A stretch of DNA of 5,672 bases from Paracoccaceae bacterium (GCA_016765235.1 JAESQH010000062.1:6036-11707); one strand, 5' to 3'; positions 1 through 5,328 are shown, counted from the first letter of the stretch. Program-made: numbers and translations. Notes: generated by a model from the sequence alone, not told the origin.

Positions 1-13
1 CAGCAAGCGCCAT
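1..13 (-). CDS. sufD: Probable start of sufD (partial, first 4 codons)
   Basis: The sufC stop codon TAA (complement of 13-15) shares its last A with an ATG (complement of 11-13), giving a TAATG overlap typical of translational coupling. The four visible codons read M-A-L-A before the window ends. In suf operons sufC is normally followed by sufD, whose product pairs with SufB in the SufBC2D scaffold complex, and remembered alphaproteobacterial SufD proteins often begin with M-A-L. The identity rests on context and the start overlap only; four codons cannot prove the family. Confidence 0.55.
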
Positions 14-768
14 TACGCCACCTCGTTCAGCAGATCAGCATAGCCGTTGTTCTCGACTTCCAGTGCCAATTCCGGCCCACCGCTTTTGATGATTTTGCCA
101 TCAGCCATAATGTGCACGACGTCAGGCTTGATGTGATCCAGAAGGCGTTGGTAGTGGGTAATGACAAGGAAAGACCGTTTTCCGTCGCGCATTCCGTTCA
201 CACCCTCGGCCACCAACTTCATCGCGTCCACATCAAGACCGGAATCCGTTTCATCCAGAATACACATCTTTGGCGCAAGCATCGCCATCTGCAAAATCTC
301 GTTCCGCTTCTTCTCGCCACCCGAGAAACCGACGTTCACTGGCCGTTTCAGCATTTCAGCATCAATTTTCAGGCTTTTGGCCTCGGCCCGAACCAGCTTC
401 AGGAATTCAGCGGCGTTCAATTCTTCTTCGCCACGCGCCTTACGTTGGGAGTTAACGGCTGTGCGCAGAAATGTCATATTACCAACACCCGGAATTTCAA
501 CCGGATACTGGAAAGCCAAAAATAGGCCAGCCGCCGCACGTTCCTCTGGCGCCATCTCCAGCAGGTCAACATCGTCGAGCGTCGCGGACCCCTCGTCCAC
601 AACATATCCGCCCTTGCCCGAAAGCACATATGACAACGTTGATTTACCGGACCCGTTCGGCCCCATAATTGCGTGCACCTCGCCTGCACCGATCTCTAGA
701 TCGATACCTTTAAGGATTTGTTTATCTTCTTCCTCAAGCGAGGCCTTCAGGTTTTTGATTTTCAACAT
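13..768 (-). CDS. sufC: SufC, Fe-S cluster assembly ATPase
   Basis: Cytosolic ABC-type ATPase of the SUF system. It works without a membrane domain, and ATP hydrolysis by SufC in the SufBC2D complex drives rearrangement of SufB/SufD for cluster assembly. The 251 residues match the usual family length (about 248-250). Visible motifs in order: Walker A GPNGSGKST (36-44, Lys42), Q-loop in AFQYPVEIPG (Gln87), ABC signature FSGGEKKRNE (148-157), Walker B with CILDETDSGLD (169-179, Glu173), and H-loop ITHYQRLL (His205). The EKKRNE and DETDSGLD forms are characteristic of SufC rather than of transporter ATPases. The ATG lies 1 nt after the stop of the preceding 107-codon gene, with only a weak purine-rich GAAGAGAA ribosome site inside that gene's last codons, so coupling is likely. 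The gene overlaps the presumed sufD start by one base. Confidence 0.97.
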   Translation of the reverse strand: MLKIKNLKASLEEEDKQILKGIDLEIGAGEVHAIMGPNGSGKSTLSYVLSGKGGYVVDEGSATLDDVDLLEMAPEERAAAGLFLAFQYPVEIPGVGNMTFLRTAVNSQRKARGEEELNAAEFLKLVRAEAKSLKIDAEMLKRPVNVGFSGGEKKRNEILQMAMLAPKMCILDETDSGLDVDAMKLVAEGVNGMRDGKRSFLVITHYQRLLDHIKPDVVHIMADGKIIKSGGPELALEVENNGYADLLNEVA

Positions 769-769
769 T

Positions 770-1093
770 TTAAGTTCTCTTCTTTTTCATTTCAGCCAAT
801 TGGCGTTGTGTTTCTTCTTCGCGCAACCGGCGAGTGATTTCGTATACTTTGGCCTGATTTGCATCTTTCCATTGCTGCAACAGCCTGTAAGTTGGTATTC
901 CAATGCTAAAAGCCGTTGTAATTCCTATAAGTGTCTGGAGGTACCCGACACGTTGGTCGAATATCGCCCCATACAAGAAAAACATTGCTATCCCGCATAC
1001 TGTGCCAAGTGGCACCGCGATACGGCCAGAGTCTGTATGGCTGGGGTTGTCTATTTGTAACAACAACCCCTCTTCCATTGCATTGCCGGACAT
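770..1093 (-). CDS. Small two-helix membrane protein of unknown function inside the suf operon
   Basis: I do not recognise this 107-residue protein and assign no function. It has a short polar N-terminus (1-24), a hydrophobic stretch at about 25-45 (IAVPLG to GAIF), a short DQR-containing turn, and a second hydrophobic stretch at about 49-68. A strongly charged, Gln/Glu/Lys/Arg-rich tail (about 74-107) follows, which looks helical and possibly coiled-coil. The basic C-terminus suggests a hairpin with both ends in the cytoplasm (inference). The start ATG is 4 nt after the sufB stop, and a GGGG-containing ribosome site (GTGGGGTAACACA before ATG) lies across the sufB end. A second ATG at residue 6 is possible but lies further from that site. 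The gene ends 1 nt before sufC, so it is co-transcribed with core suf genes. From memory, related Rhodobacterales operons also carry uncharacterised genes among the suf genes. A scaffold-anchoring or modulatory role is only a guess. Confidence 0.85.
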   Translation of the reverse strand: MSGNAMEEGLLLQIDNPSHTDSGRIAVPLGTVCGIAMFFLYGAIFDQRVGYLQTLIGITTAFSIGIPTYRLLQQWKDANQAKVYEITRRLREEETQRQLAEMKKKRT

Positions 1094-1097
1094 TGTG

Positions 1098-2606
1098 TTA
1101 CCCCACTGATCCTTCCAAACTAATAGCCACCAATTTTTGGGCTTCCATCGCGAATTCCATAGGTAACGACTGCAACACTTCCTTAACGAAACCGTTTACG
1201 ATCAAGGCCACGGCCTCTTCTTCGCCAACGCCGCGTTGGAGGCAGTAGAACAACTGGTCATCGTCCACTTTGGAAGTCGTCGCTTCGTGTTCAACGCGCG
1301 AGGAATTGTTTTTAACCTCAATATACGGAACCGTATGCGCGCCACATTTATTACCAATCAGCAAGCTGTCGCACTGCGTATAATTGCGCGAGTTCTTCGC
1401 CTTCGGATGCATTGTTACCAGCCCGCGATAGGTGTTCTGTGCATGACCCGCAGAAATTCCTTTGGAAACAATCCGCGACTTGGTGCGTTTACCCAGATGG
1501 ATCATCTTGGTGCCTGTGTCGGCCTGTTGATAGTTGTTGGCAATCGCGATGGAATAGAACTCACCTTGCGAGTCATCGCCGCGCAAAATGCAAGAAGGGT
1601 ATTTCCATGTAACAGCAGATCCAGTTTCGACCTGTGTCCACATAACTTTGGCCCGATCGCCACGACAATCGGCGCGTTTGGTTACAAAATTGTAAATGCC
1701 GCCAACGCCGTTTTCATCGCCGGGATACCAGTTCTGTACCGTTGAATATTTAACGTCCGCGTCTTCCATGATAATGATTTCAACCACAGCAGCGTGAAGC
1801 TGGTTGGTGTCGCGTTGTGGGGCAGTACAGCCCTCAAGATAGGAAACTTTCGAGCCTTTTTCCGCGATAATCAATGTGCGCTCAAACTGGCCGGTGTTTT
1901 CCGCGTTGATACGGAAATATGTCGACAGCTCCATCGGGCACTTCACGCCTTCTGGGATGTAAACGAACGAACCGTCCGAGAAGACAGCGCTGTTCAACGT
2001 TGCATAATAGTTGTCGGAGATTGGAACAACCGAAGCCAGATACTTGCGGACAAGTTCAGGGTGGTCCTTAACCGCCTCCGAAAACGAACAGAAGATCACG
2101 CCAGCTTTGCCGAGTTCTTCTTTGAACGTCGTCCCCACCGAAACAGAATCAAATACCGCATCCACAGCAACTTTGCGCTCGCCTTCGGGCATTTCAACGC
2201 CAGCAAGCAACGCTTGTTCCCGCAATGGAATACCGAGTTTCGCATAGGTTTCCAGCAACTTCGGGTCCACCTCGTCCAGCGACTTCGGCTTTTCCTTCAT
2301 GCTGGCGGGTTGGGCGTAATAATAGATGTTCTGGAAGTCGATCTTGGGATAATTCACCATCGCCCATTCAGGTTCCTCAAGGAGCAACCAACGGCGGTAG
2401 GCATCAAGACGCCACTCCAGCAGCCATTCCGGCTCGTCGTTTTTGCTGGAAATCAACCGTACGATGTCCTCGCTCAGACCAAGCGGGGCGTATTCCGTCT
2501 CGATATCGGTTTCAAAGCCGTACTTGTACTTTTCGGCAACACTTTGCACCGCCTCGACAGTTTCGGCGTCTACGCCGTCCTTAACTACATCTTCTAAAGC
2601 AGCCAT
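1098..2606 (-). CDS. sufB: SufB, Fe-S cluster assembly scaffold protein
   Basis: Core scaffold of the SUF pathway: it receives sulfur, binds nascent clusters with SufC and SufD, and acts in the cytosol. The 502 residues compare with 495 in E. coli, and the C-terminus (EAQKLVAISLEGSVG) aligns without gaps to the E. coli end. By counting back from the C-terminus, Cys412 in QCDSLLIG corresponds to E. coli Cys405 and His440-Glu441 in VEHEATTS correspond to His433-Glu434, the residues known to matter for cluster assembly. The central beta-helix region is intact (for example EGCTAPQRDTNQLHAAVVE, 258-276). The N-terminal part is of the Rhodobacterales type, with KYKYGFETDIE and WLLEWRLDAYRRW. The chosen ATG has a strong AAGGGG ribosome site, with 8 nt between its last G and the ATG, in the 18-bp gap after the desulfurase gene. 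The next gene starts 4 nt downstream. No frameshift or missing key residue was seen. Confidence 0.98.
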   Translation of the reverse strand: MAALEDVVKDGVDAETVEAVQSVAEKYKYGFETDIETEYAPLGLSEDIVRLISSKNDEPEWLLEWRLDAYRRWLLLEEPEWAMVNYPKIDFQNIYYYAQPASMKEKPKSLDEVDPKLLETYAKLGIPLREQALLAGVEMPEGERKVAVDAVFDSVSVGTTFKEELGKAGVIFCSFSEAVKDHPELVRKYLASVVPISDNYYATLNSAVFSDGSFVYIPEGVKCPMELSTYFRINAENTGQFERTLIIAEKGSKVSYLEGCTAPQRDTNQLHAAVVEIIIMEDADVKYSTVQNWYPGDENGVGGIYNFVTKRADCRGDRAKVMWTQVETGSAVTWKYPSCILRGDDSQGEFYSIAIANNYQQADTGTKMIHLGKRTKSRIVSKGISAGHAQNTYRGLVTMHPKAKNSRNYTQCDSLLIGNKCGAHTVPYIEVKNNSSRVEHEATTSKVDDDQLFYCLQRGVGEEEAVALIVNGFVKEVLQSLPMEFAMEAQKLVAISLEGSVG

Positions 2607-2624
2607 TTGACTTTCCCCTTTTAT

Positions 2625-3668
2625 TCAAGCCGCGCGTTGTTTGTAACGGCGGTAGTGTTCAATCCATGTGTCGGCGAAGCGCATCACATCTTCGCGCGTT
2701 GTCTCTAGCCCCATCGAAATGCGTATTGCACTGCTGGCGGTATCATCGTCGTAGCCCATCGCTTTCAGCACCTTGCTGCCGACAACCTTGCCACTGGAAC
2801 AGGCCGACCCTGCTGAAACCGCAAAGCCAGCCAAATCCATCTGCATAACCTGCGTTTCGCCCTTCCAGCCCCTAATAGAGAAATAAGTAGTGTTAGGCAG
2901 GCGATCAACGTTTTGGGCGAAAATCTGAATGTCACCAGCTGCATCTGACAGATAAGCCTCCAGCCAGTCACGCAATTCAGCCACGCGTGTCCACAGGCCG
3001 TCGTCAACGTCCCTAGCTGCCGCAACGGCCGCAGCGCCCATGCCCGCTATACCGATGACGTTTTCTGTACCGGAGCGGCGTCCCATCTCCTGACCACCAC
3101 CCTTAAGGCGTGCATCGACTTCAATACCTTTACGAATGATTAACGCGCCAACGCCCTTGGGGGCTCCAAACTTATGGCCAGAAATTATTGCACGCTCTGC
3201 TCCGCTCCACGAAAACGCGTAGGGGATTTTTCCAAAGGCCTGCACCACGTCTGACAATGCGATGCCTTCAGGCAAACTATGGATCACACCTGTTTCGCTA
3301 TTTACTTGCTGTAAACTGGTATTCTTTGGGTCTTCGGCCTGCACATATCCATTTTTGTCTGCGCGCAACGCTTCTGCTGCCCAAGCGGTCACGCAATCAT
3401 GCTCGACCGCAGCGCATAAAAACCCCTTCCCCTCCAGCGCCAAGGCCGCAGCCTCCGTCGCGCTGGAAGTAAATATGATGTCTGCGCCCGATGCGCCGGT
3501 GGCGTCAGCCACCTGTCGCCGAGCGGTCTCGATGACCGCTTTGGCGGCACGCCCCTCGCCATGTACAGACGACGGATTTCCAAGGACTTCCATCGCGGAC
3601 ACCATTGCTGCCTTCGCTTCCGGGCGAAGCGGTGTTGTTGCGTTATAATCTAGGTAAACCCTACTCAT
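2625..3668 (-). CDS. iscS: Cysteine desulfurase, compact class I (NifS/IscS-like)
   Basis: PLP-dependent enzyme that takes sulfur from L-cysteine, leaving alanine and an enzyme persulfide, to feed Fe-S assembly. Numbered from the chosen start (347 residues): N-terminal YLDYNATTPL (5-14), cofactor-stacking His90 (AVEHDCV), Asp140-x-x-Gln143 (SDVVQAFGK), PLP lysine Lys166 in SGHKFGAPKGVGAL (163-176), GGGQEMGRRSGTEN (190-203), and catalytic Cys290 in the SAGSACSSG loop (285-293). The loop identifies class I (NifS/IscS) rather than class II SufS. The protein is shorter than the roughly 385-400 residues of typical members, partly because only about a dozen residues separate ETG (125-127) from the D-x-x-Q motif. 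The reading frame stays open to 3710, but the ATG at 3668 overlaps the iscR stop as ATGA, has GGTGGA 6 nt upstream, and begins exactly at the family N-terminus. The symbol iscS follows usage for this operon position; nifS-like is equally fair. Confidence 0.93.
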   Translation of the reverse strand: MSRVYLDYNATTPLRPEAKAAMVSAMEVLGNPSSVHGEGRAAKAVIETARRQVADATGASGADIIFTSSATEAAALALEGKGFLCAAVEHDCVTAWAAEALRADKNGYVQAEDPKNTSLQQVNSETGVIHSLPEGIALSDVVQAFGKIPYAFSWSGAERAIISGHKFGAPKGVGALIIRKGIEVDARLKGGGQEMGRRSGTENVIGIAGMGAAAVAAARDVDDGLWTRVAELRDWLEAYLSDAAGDIQIFAQNVDRLPNTTYFSIRGWKGETQVMQMDLAGFAVSAGSACSSGKVVGSKVLKAMGYDDDTASSAIRISMGLETTREDVMRFADTWIEHYRRYKQRAA

Positions 3669-4126
3669 TCGTCGTCCACCAAATGAACAAATGCCGGAAC
3701 GGCCGGACAAGGGGCGAGTTCATCACCCGTAATGTCACTAAGGCGCGTTTGGTGCAGGAATACGTAAACATGTGCTGACAAGCTTTCCCATAATTTATCT
3801 GTTAACTGCTGCGAGTCAGTATCCTGATCTCCACCACTCGCCCCCGCCCCGCGCGACATGGCGTCCATTGTCTCATCTACAGCACATAGAATCTCGGATA
3901 TCCGAATCTCGGTCGTAGGCGAGGCCAGACGATATCCACCACCTGGACCACGCACTGATTCTACAATCTCCGAACGGCGCAATTTTACGAACAGTTGTTC
4001 CAGATAAGCCAATGATATCCCTTGGCGTTCGGAAATTTCTGACAGGGAAATCAACCGATCTTTGCCCTCATGCGCCATATCGACCAGCGCAATCATCGCA
4101 TATCGTCCTTTGGTGCTGAGTTTCAT
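3665..4126 (-). CDS. iscR: IscR-type Rrf2-family transcriptional regulator
   Basis: Winged-helix regulator of Fe-S biogenesis genes, 153 residues, first gene of the operon. The N-terminal domain is very close to E. coli IscR: KGRYA (6-10), ISERQGISLAYLEQLF (31-46) recognition-helix region with Glu43 kept (Ser40 is Ala), and the wing VRGPGGGYRL (58-67). The region that in E. coli carries Cys92, Cys98, Cys104 and His107 is present as an aligned linker (ETMDAMSRGAGASGGDQ and following), but it has no cysteine, and the His position is Asp110. The only cysteines are Cys81 and Cys140. Rhodobacter sphaeroides IscR is reported to lack the classic ligands yet still bind a cluster by a different scheme, so this is probably a lineage trait. 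The start has a weak ribosome site (GGAACAGG). The last codons overlap the desulfurase start (ATGA). Autoregulation is likely, from an IscR-like palindrome over its own -35. Confidence 0.95.
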   Translation of the reverse strand: MKLSTKGRYAMIALVDMAHEGKDRLISLSEISERQGISLAYLEQLFVKLRRSEIVESVRGPGGGYRLASPTTEIRISEILCAVDETMDAMSRGAGASGGDQDTDSQQLTDKLWESLSAHVYVFLHQTRLSDITGDELAPCPAVPAFVHLVDDE

Positions 4127-4156
4127 GGCCTGTTCCGATCTAACAAAGGTTGACGC

Positions 4157-4173
4157 AAGCCCTCTCAGGGCTT
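4157..4173. repeat. Perfect 7-bp inverted repeat in the iscR leader
   Basis: AAGCCCT and AGGGCTT are separated by CTC. The repeat lies 31-47 nt upstream of the iscR ATG and downstream of the proposed start of transcription, so it would form a hairpin in the 5' leader. No T-run follows on either strand, so it is not an intrinsic terminator. It could be an mRNA stability or translation element, or a protein-binding palindrome. Confidence 0.7.
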
Positions 4174-4209
4174 ACTTCCATACCGAGTAATCAAGGGTTT
4201 CCCCCTTAG

Positions 4210-4226
4210 TTTAGAATGTTTCTAGG
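4210..4226. promoter_or_regulatory. ICE-box-like site (candidate Irr operator)
   Basis: TTTAGAATGTTTCTAGG matches the alphaproteobacterial iron control element as I remember it (TTTRGAAYNRTTCYAAA) at 14 of 17 positions, with imperfect dyad symmetry TTAGAA-TGT-TTCTAG. On the minus strand it covers the proposed iscR -10 hexamer (4219-4224) and the probable start of transcription. Irr, a Fur-family protein active under low iron, binds such boxes, and Irr-type control of isc-suf operons is reported in alphaproteobacteria. On the plus strand the same site contains TAGAAT (4212-4217), a -10-like hexamer facing the hydrolase gene but without a good -35. Irr itself is not in this window. Confidence 0.68.
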
Positions 4227-4247
4227 TTGGTTGACTGATTAAGTCAA
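4219..4247 (-). promoter_or_regulatory. Predicted sigma70-type promoter of the iscR-suf operon
   Basis: On the minus strand, -35 TTGACT (4247-4242, 5 of 6 to TTGACA) and -10 TAGAAA (4224-4219, 4 of 6 to TATAAT) are separated by 17 bp. Transcription would start near 4212, giving a leader of about 85 nt before the iscR ATG. The -35 is one arm of the IscR-like palindrome and the -10 lies in the ICE-box-like site, so two repressors could each block RNA polymerase. A second TTGACC (4259-4254) has no -10 at a suitable distance. Confidence 0.62.
4231..4247. promoter_or_regulatory. Palindrome resembling an IscR type 1 operator
   Basis: TTGACTGATTAAGTCAA has perfect 6-bp arms (TTGACT/AGTCAA) around 5 bp. 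The core of the E. coli holo-IscR type 1 motif, recalled as YYGACTRWWWYAGTCRR, fits at 16 of 17 positions on either strand. It overlaps the -35 of the iscR promoter, the expected place for autorepression. A further GTCAACC (4255-4261) lies 12 bp beyond the second arm and forms a wider 7-bp-arm inverted repeat with GGTTGAC (4229-4235), so extra half-sites may be present. It may be what is called the Iron-Rhodo-box in Rhodobacterales, but I cannot confirm that consensus from memory. Confidence 0.7.
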
Positions 4248-4272
4248 GCATTCGGTCAACCCCTTCAGTCGC

Positions 4273-4277
4273 AGGAG
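4273..4277 (+). promoter_or_regulatory. Ribosome binding site of the alpha/beta hydrolase gene
   Basis: AGGAG lies with 9 nt before the ATG at 4287. This fixes that start, which also gives the expected family N-terminus. No convincing plus-strand promoter was found in the 160-bp divergent region. Confidence 0.75.
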
Positions 4278-4286
4278 CGATATTGT

Positions 4287-4937
4287 ATGCCCGAAGTAAT
4301 TTTTGCTGGCCCTGACGGCCGGCTTGAAGGTCGTTATCACCCCCAAAAAGCCAAAGACGCGCCGATTGCAATCATATTGCATCCGCATCCAGAGCATGGC
4401 GGGACGATGAATAACAAAGTAACGCATAACCTGCATTACACGTTCCATAAAATGGGCTTCACAGTTTTGCGGTTCAATTTCCGTGGTATCGGCCGCAGCC
4501 AAGGCGAATACGACCAAGGTATTGGGGAGCTGTCAGACGCCGCCGCCGCGTTGAACTACCTCCAAGGAATGAACCCGAACGCCAAGCATTGCTGGGTCGC
4601 CGGATTCCAGTTTGGCGCATGGATTGGCATGCAACTGTTGATGCGCAGGCCTGAAGTGTCCGGTTTCATCTCGGTTGCGCCGCCTGCAAATATGTACGAT
4701 TTCAGCTTTCTAGCACCGTGCCCTGCGTCTGGCCTGATTATCAATGGGTCCGAAGACAAAGTCGTACCACCTGAACCTGTTGAAGAACTGGTCGAAAAGT
4801 TGCACCAGCAAAAGGGCATTACCATCACCCACGAAGTTATCGAGGGCGCGGGCCACTTCTTTGATCCCGGCATGACCGAGATGTTGGACATGACGGACGC
4901 CTACGTGCGCCGCCGTATGACGGAAACAACACGCTAA
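4287..4937 (+). CDS. COG2945-like alpha/beta hydrolase with glutamine in place of the nucleophile serine
   Basis: A 216-residue single-domain cytosolic alpha/beta-hydrolase-fold protein with no signal peptide. Visible in order: strand and oxyanion-region motif IILHPHPEHGGTMNNKV (29-45), LRFNFRGIGRSQGEYDQG (61-78), nucleophile-elbow region WVAGFQFGAWIGMQLL (103-118), APPANMYDFSFLAPCP (131-146), acid loop NGSEDKVVPP (153-162, Asp157), and a C-terminal GAGHFF with His190. In most hydrolases the elbow is G-x-S-x-G; here it is G106-F-Q108-F-G110, encoded CAG, which is two or more base changes from any serine codon. Asp157 and His190 are kept, so the fold and part of the triad remain but classical serine-hydrolase chemistry would not. 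It is divergently transcribed from iscR across a shared 160-bp control region, an arrangement that from memory recurs in Rhodobacterales. Substrate and role are unknown; a link to iron or Fe-S stress is inference from position. Fold assignment is firm, activity uncertain. Confidence 0.92.
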   Translation: MPEVIFAGPDGRLEGRYHPQKAKDAPIAIILHPHPEHGGTMNNKVTHNLHYTFHKMGFTVLRFNFRGIGRSQGEYDQGIGELSDAAAALNYLQGMNPNAKHCWVAGFQFGAWIGMQLLMRRPEVSGFISVAPPANMYDFSFLAPCPASGLIINGSEDKVVPPEPVEELVEKLHQQKGITITHEVIEGAGHFFDPGMTEMLDMTDAYVRRRMTETTR

Positions 4938-5010
4938 CTCCAACCACATTGGCGTTTTCGTGCGCCGAAATCGTTTTCGATGCTTGTTGACTTGTTATGA
5001 CTTCGCTAAT

Positions 5011-5040
5011 ACTTAGATGTTAATGGCATTAACTTTAAGT
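5011..5040. repeat. About 30-bp imperfect palindrome upstream of the DUF4389-like gene
   Basis: An inner 15-bp palindrome GTTAATGGCATTAAC (5019-5033, 7-bp arms around one base) is flanked by outer arms ACTTA (5011-5015) and TAAGT (5036-5040), with a 1-nt offset. It ends 5 nt before the GGAG ribosome site. It could be an operator for a dimeric regulator, or an AT-rich mRNA hairpin just upstream of the ribosome site. It lies 73 bp after the hydrolase stop; no T-run follows, so it is a poor terminator candidate. A TTGACT at 4987-4992 could be a -35, but I found no well-spaced -10. Confidence 0.72.
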
Positions 5041-5045
5041 ATTAC

Positions 5046-5049
5046 GGAG
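5046..5049 (+). promoter_or_regulatory. Ribosome binding site deciding the start of the DUF4389-like gene
   Basis: GGAG lies with 6 nt before the ATG at 5056. The frame is also open from an ATG at 5017, but that start has no comparable site, falls in the palindrome, and would add 13 residues in front of the conserved part. Confidence 0.75.
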
Positions 5050-5055
5050 TCGAAA

Positions 5056-5328
5056 ATGGACAATGAAACAACAGAACGCTCTTCTCGCTGGGCACGTTTA
5101 ATCCCGATGATCGTATTACTGATCTGCTTTGGCCTAGCCGAAGCCGCGGTGTATATAATCGCACTAATCCAGTTCATCTGGACGTTGGTGAATGATGAGC
5201 CCAATGAGCAATTAGCCGACTTTGGTGCGGCTTTATCCGAATGGGTAGCGCAGAACACCAGATTCCTTAGCTATGTCACAGAAGAAAAACCGTTTCCCTG
5301 GGCGAAATGGCCAGGTTCTAAAGACTAG
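5056..5328 (+). CDS. DUF4389-like small membrane protein
   Basis: A 90-residue protein with a polar N-terminus (1-12), a long hydrophobic region at about 14-46 (LIPMIVLLICFGLAEAAVYI onward, one long or two tightly packed membrane segments), then a soluble tail. Features that resemble DUF4389 as I remember it are the IQFIWTLVNDEPNEQLADFG block (38-57), a run of the form LSEWVAQNTRFLSYVTEE (60-77), and the KPFPWAKWP ending (78-86). The family is uncharacterised, so no function is given; it should sit in the inner membrane. The start at 5056 is chosen over 5017 because of the GGAG site. It is transcribed in the same direction as the hydrolase, but a 118-bp gap with a palindrome suggests its own control. 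Its TAG stop shares CTAG with the stop of the converging guanine deaminase gene. Confidence 0.85.
   Translation: MDNETTERSSRWARLIPMIVLLICFGLAEAAVYIIALIQFIWTLVNDEPNEQLADFGAALSEWVAQNTRFLSYVTEEKPFPWAKWPGSKD

Noticed and set aside
161..1060. Long plus-strand open frame (299 codons) antisense to sufC and the 107-codon gene
   Set aside because: The encoded sequence is low-complexity, Ser/Pro/Arg-rich with no recognisable domain, and crosses two well-supported genes. Open antisense frames are common opposite genes with biased codon use.
1794..2597. Plus-strand open frame (267 codons) opposite sufB
   Set aside because: It is fully antisense to the conserved sufB N-terminal half and has a Phe/Arg/His-rich composition typical of a shadow frame. 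Antisense transcription in isc-suf operons has been reported in Rhodobacter, but that does not make this coding.
3669..3710. 14-residue upstream extension of the cysteine desulfurase (start at 3710)
   Set aside because: It would overlap iscR by 46 bp, lacks family similarity, and the ATG at 3668 has both an ATGA overlap and a ribosome site.
4556..4891. Minus-strand frame opposite the hydrolase
   Set aside because: It lies wholly within a well-supported gene, with no domain or ribosome site.
4951..4979. Possible terminator after the hydrolase (GGCG/CGCC and TTTCG/CGAAA repeats)
   Set aside because: Stems are only 4-5 bp, alternatives compete, and no T-run follows a stable hairpin.
4987..5018. 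Plus-strand promoter for the DUF4389-like gene (TTGACT at 4987)
   Set aside because: Candidate -10 hexamers at 15-19 bp match poorly; TAATAC is only 14 bp away and TTAGAT is 20 bp away. Not strong enough to list as a feature.
5017..5055. Upstream start for the DUF4389-like protein
   Set aside because: No ribosome site precedes it and it lies inside the palindrome; GGAG supports the start at 5056.
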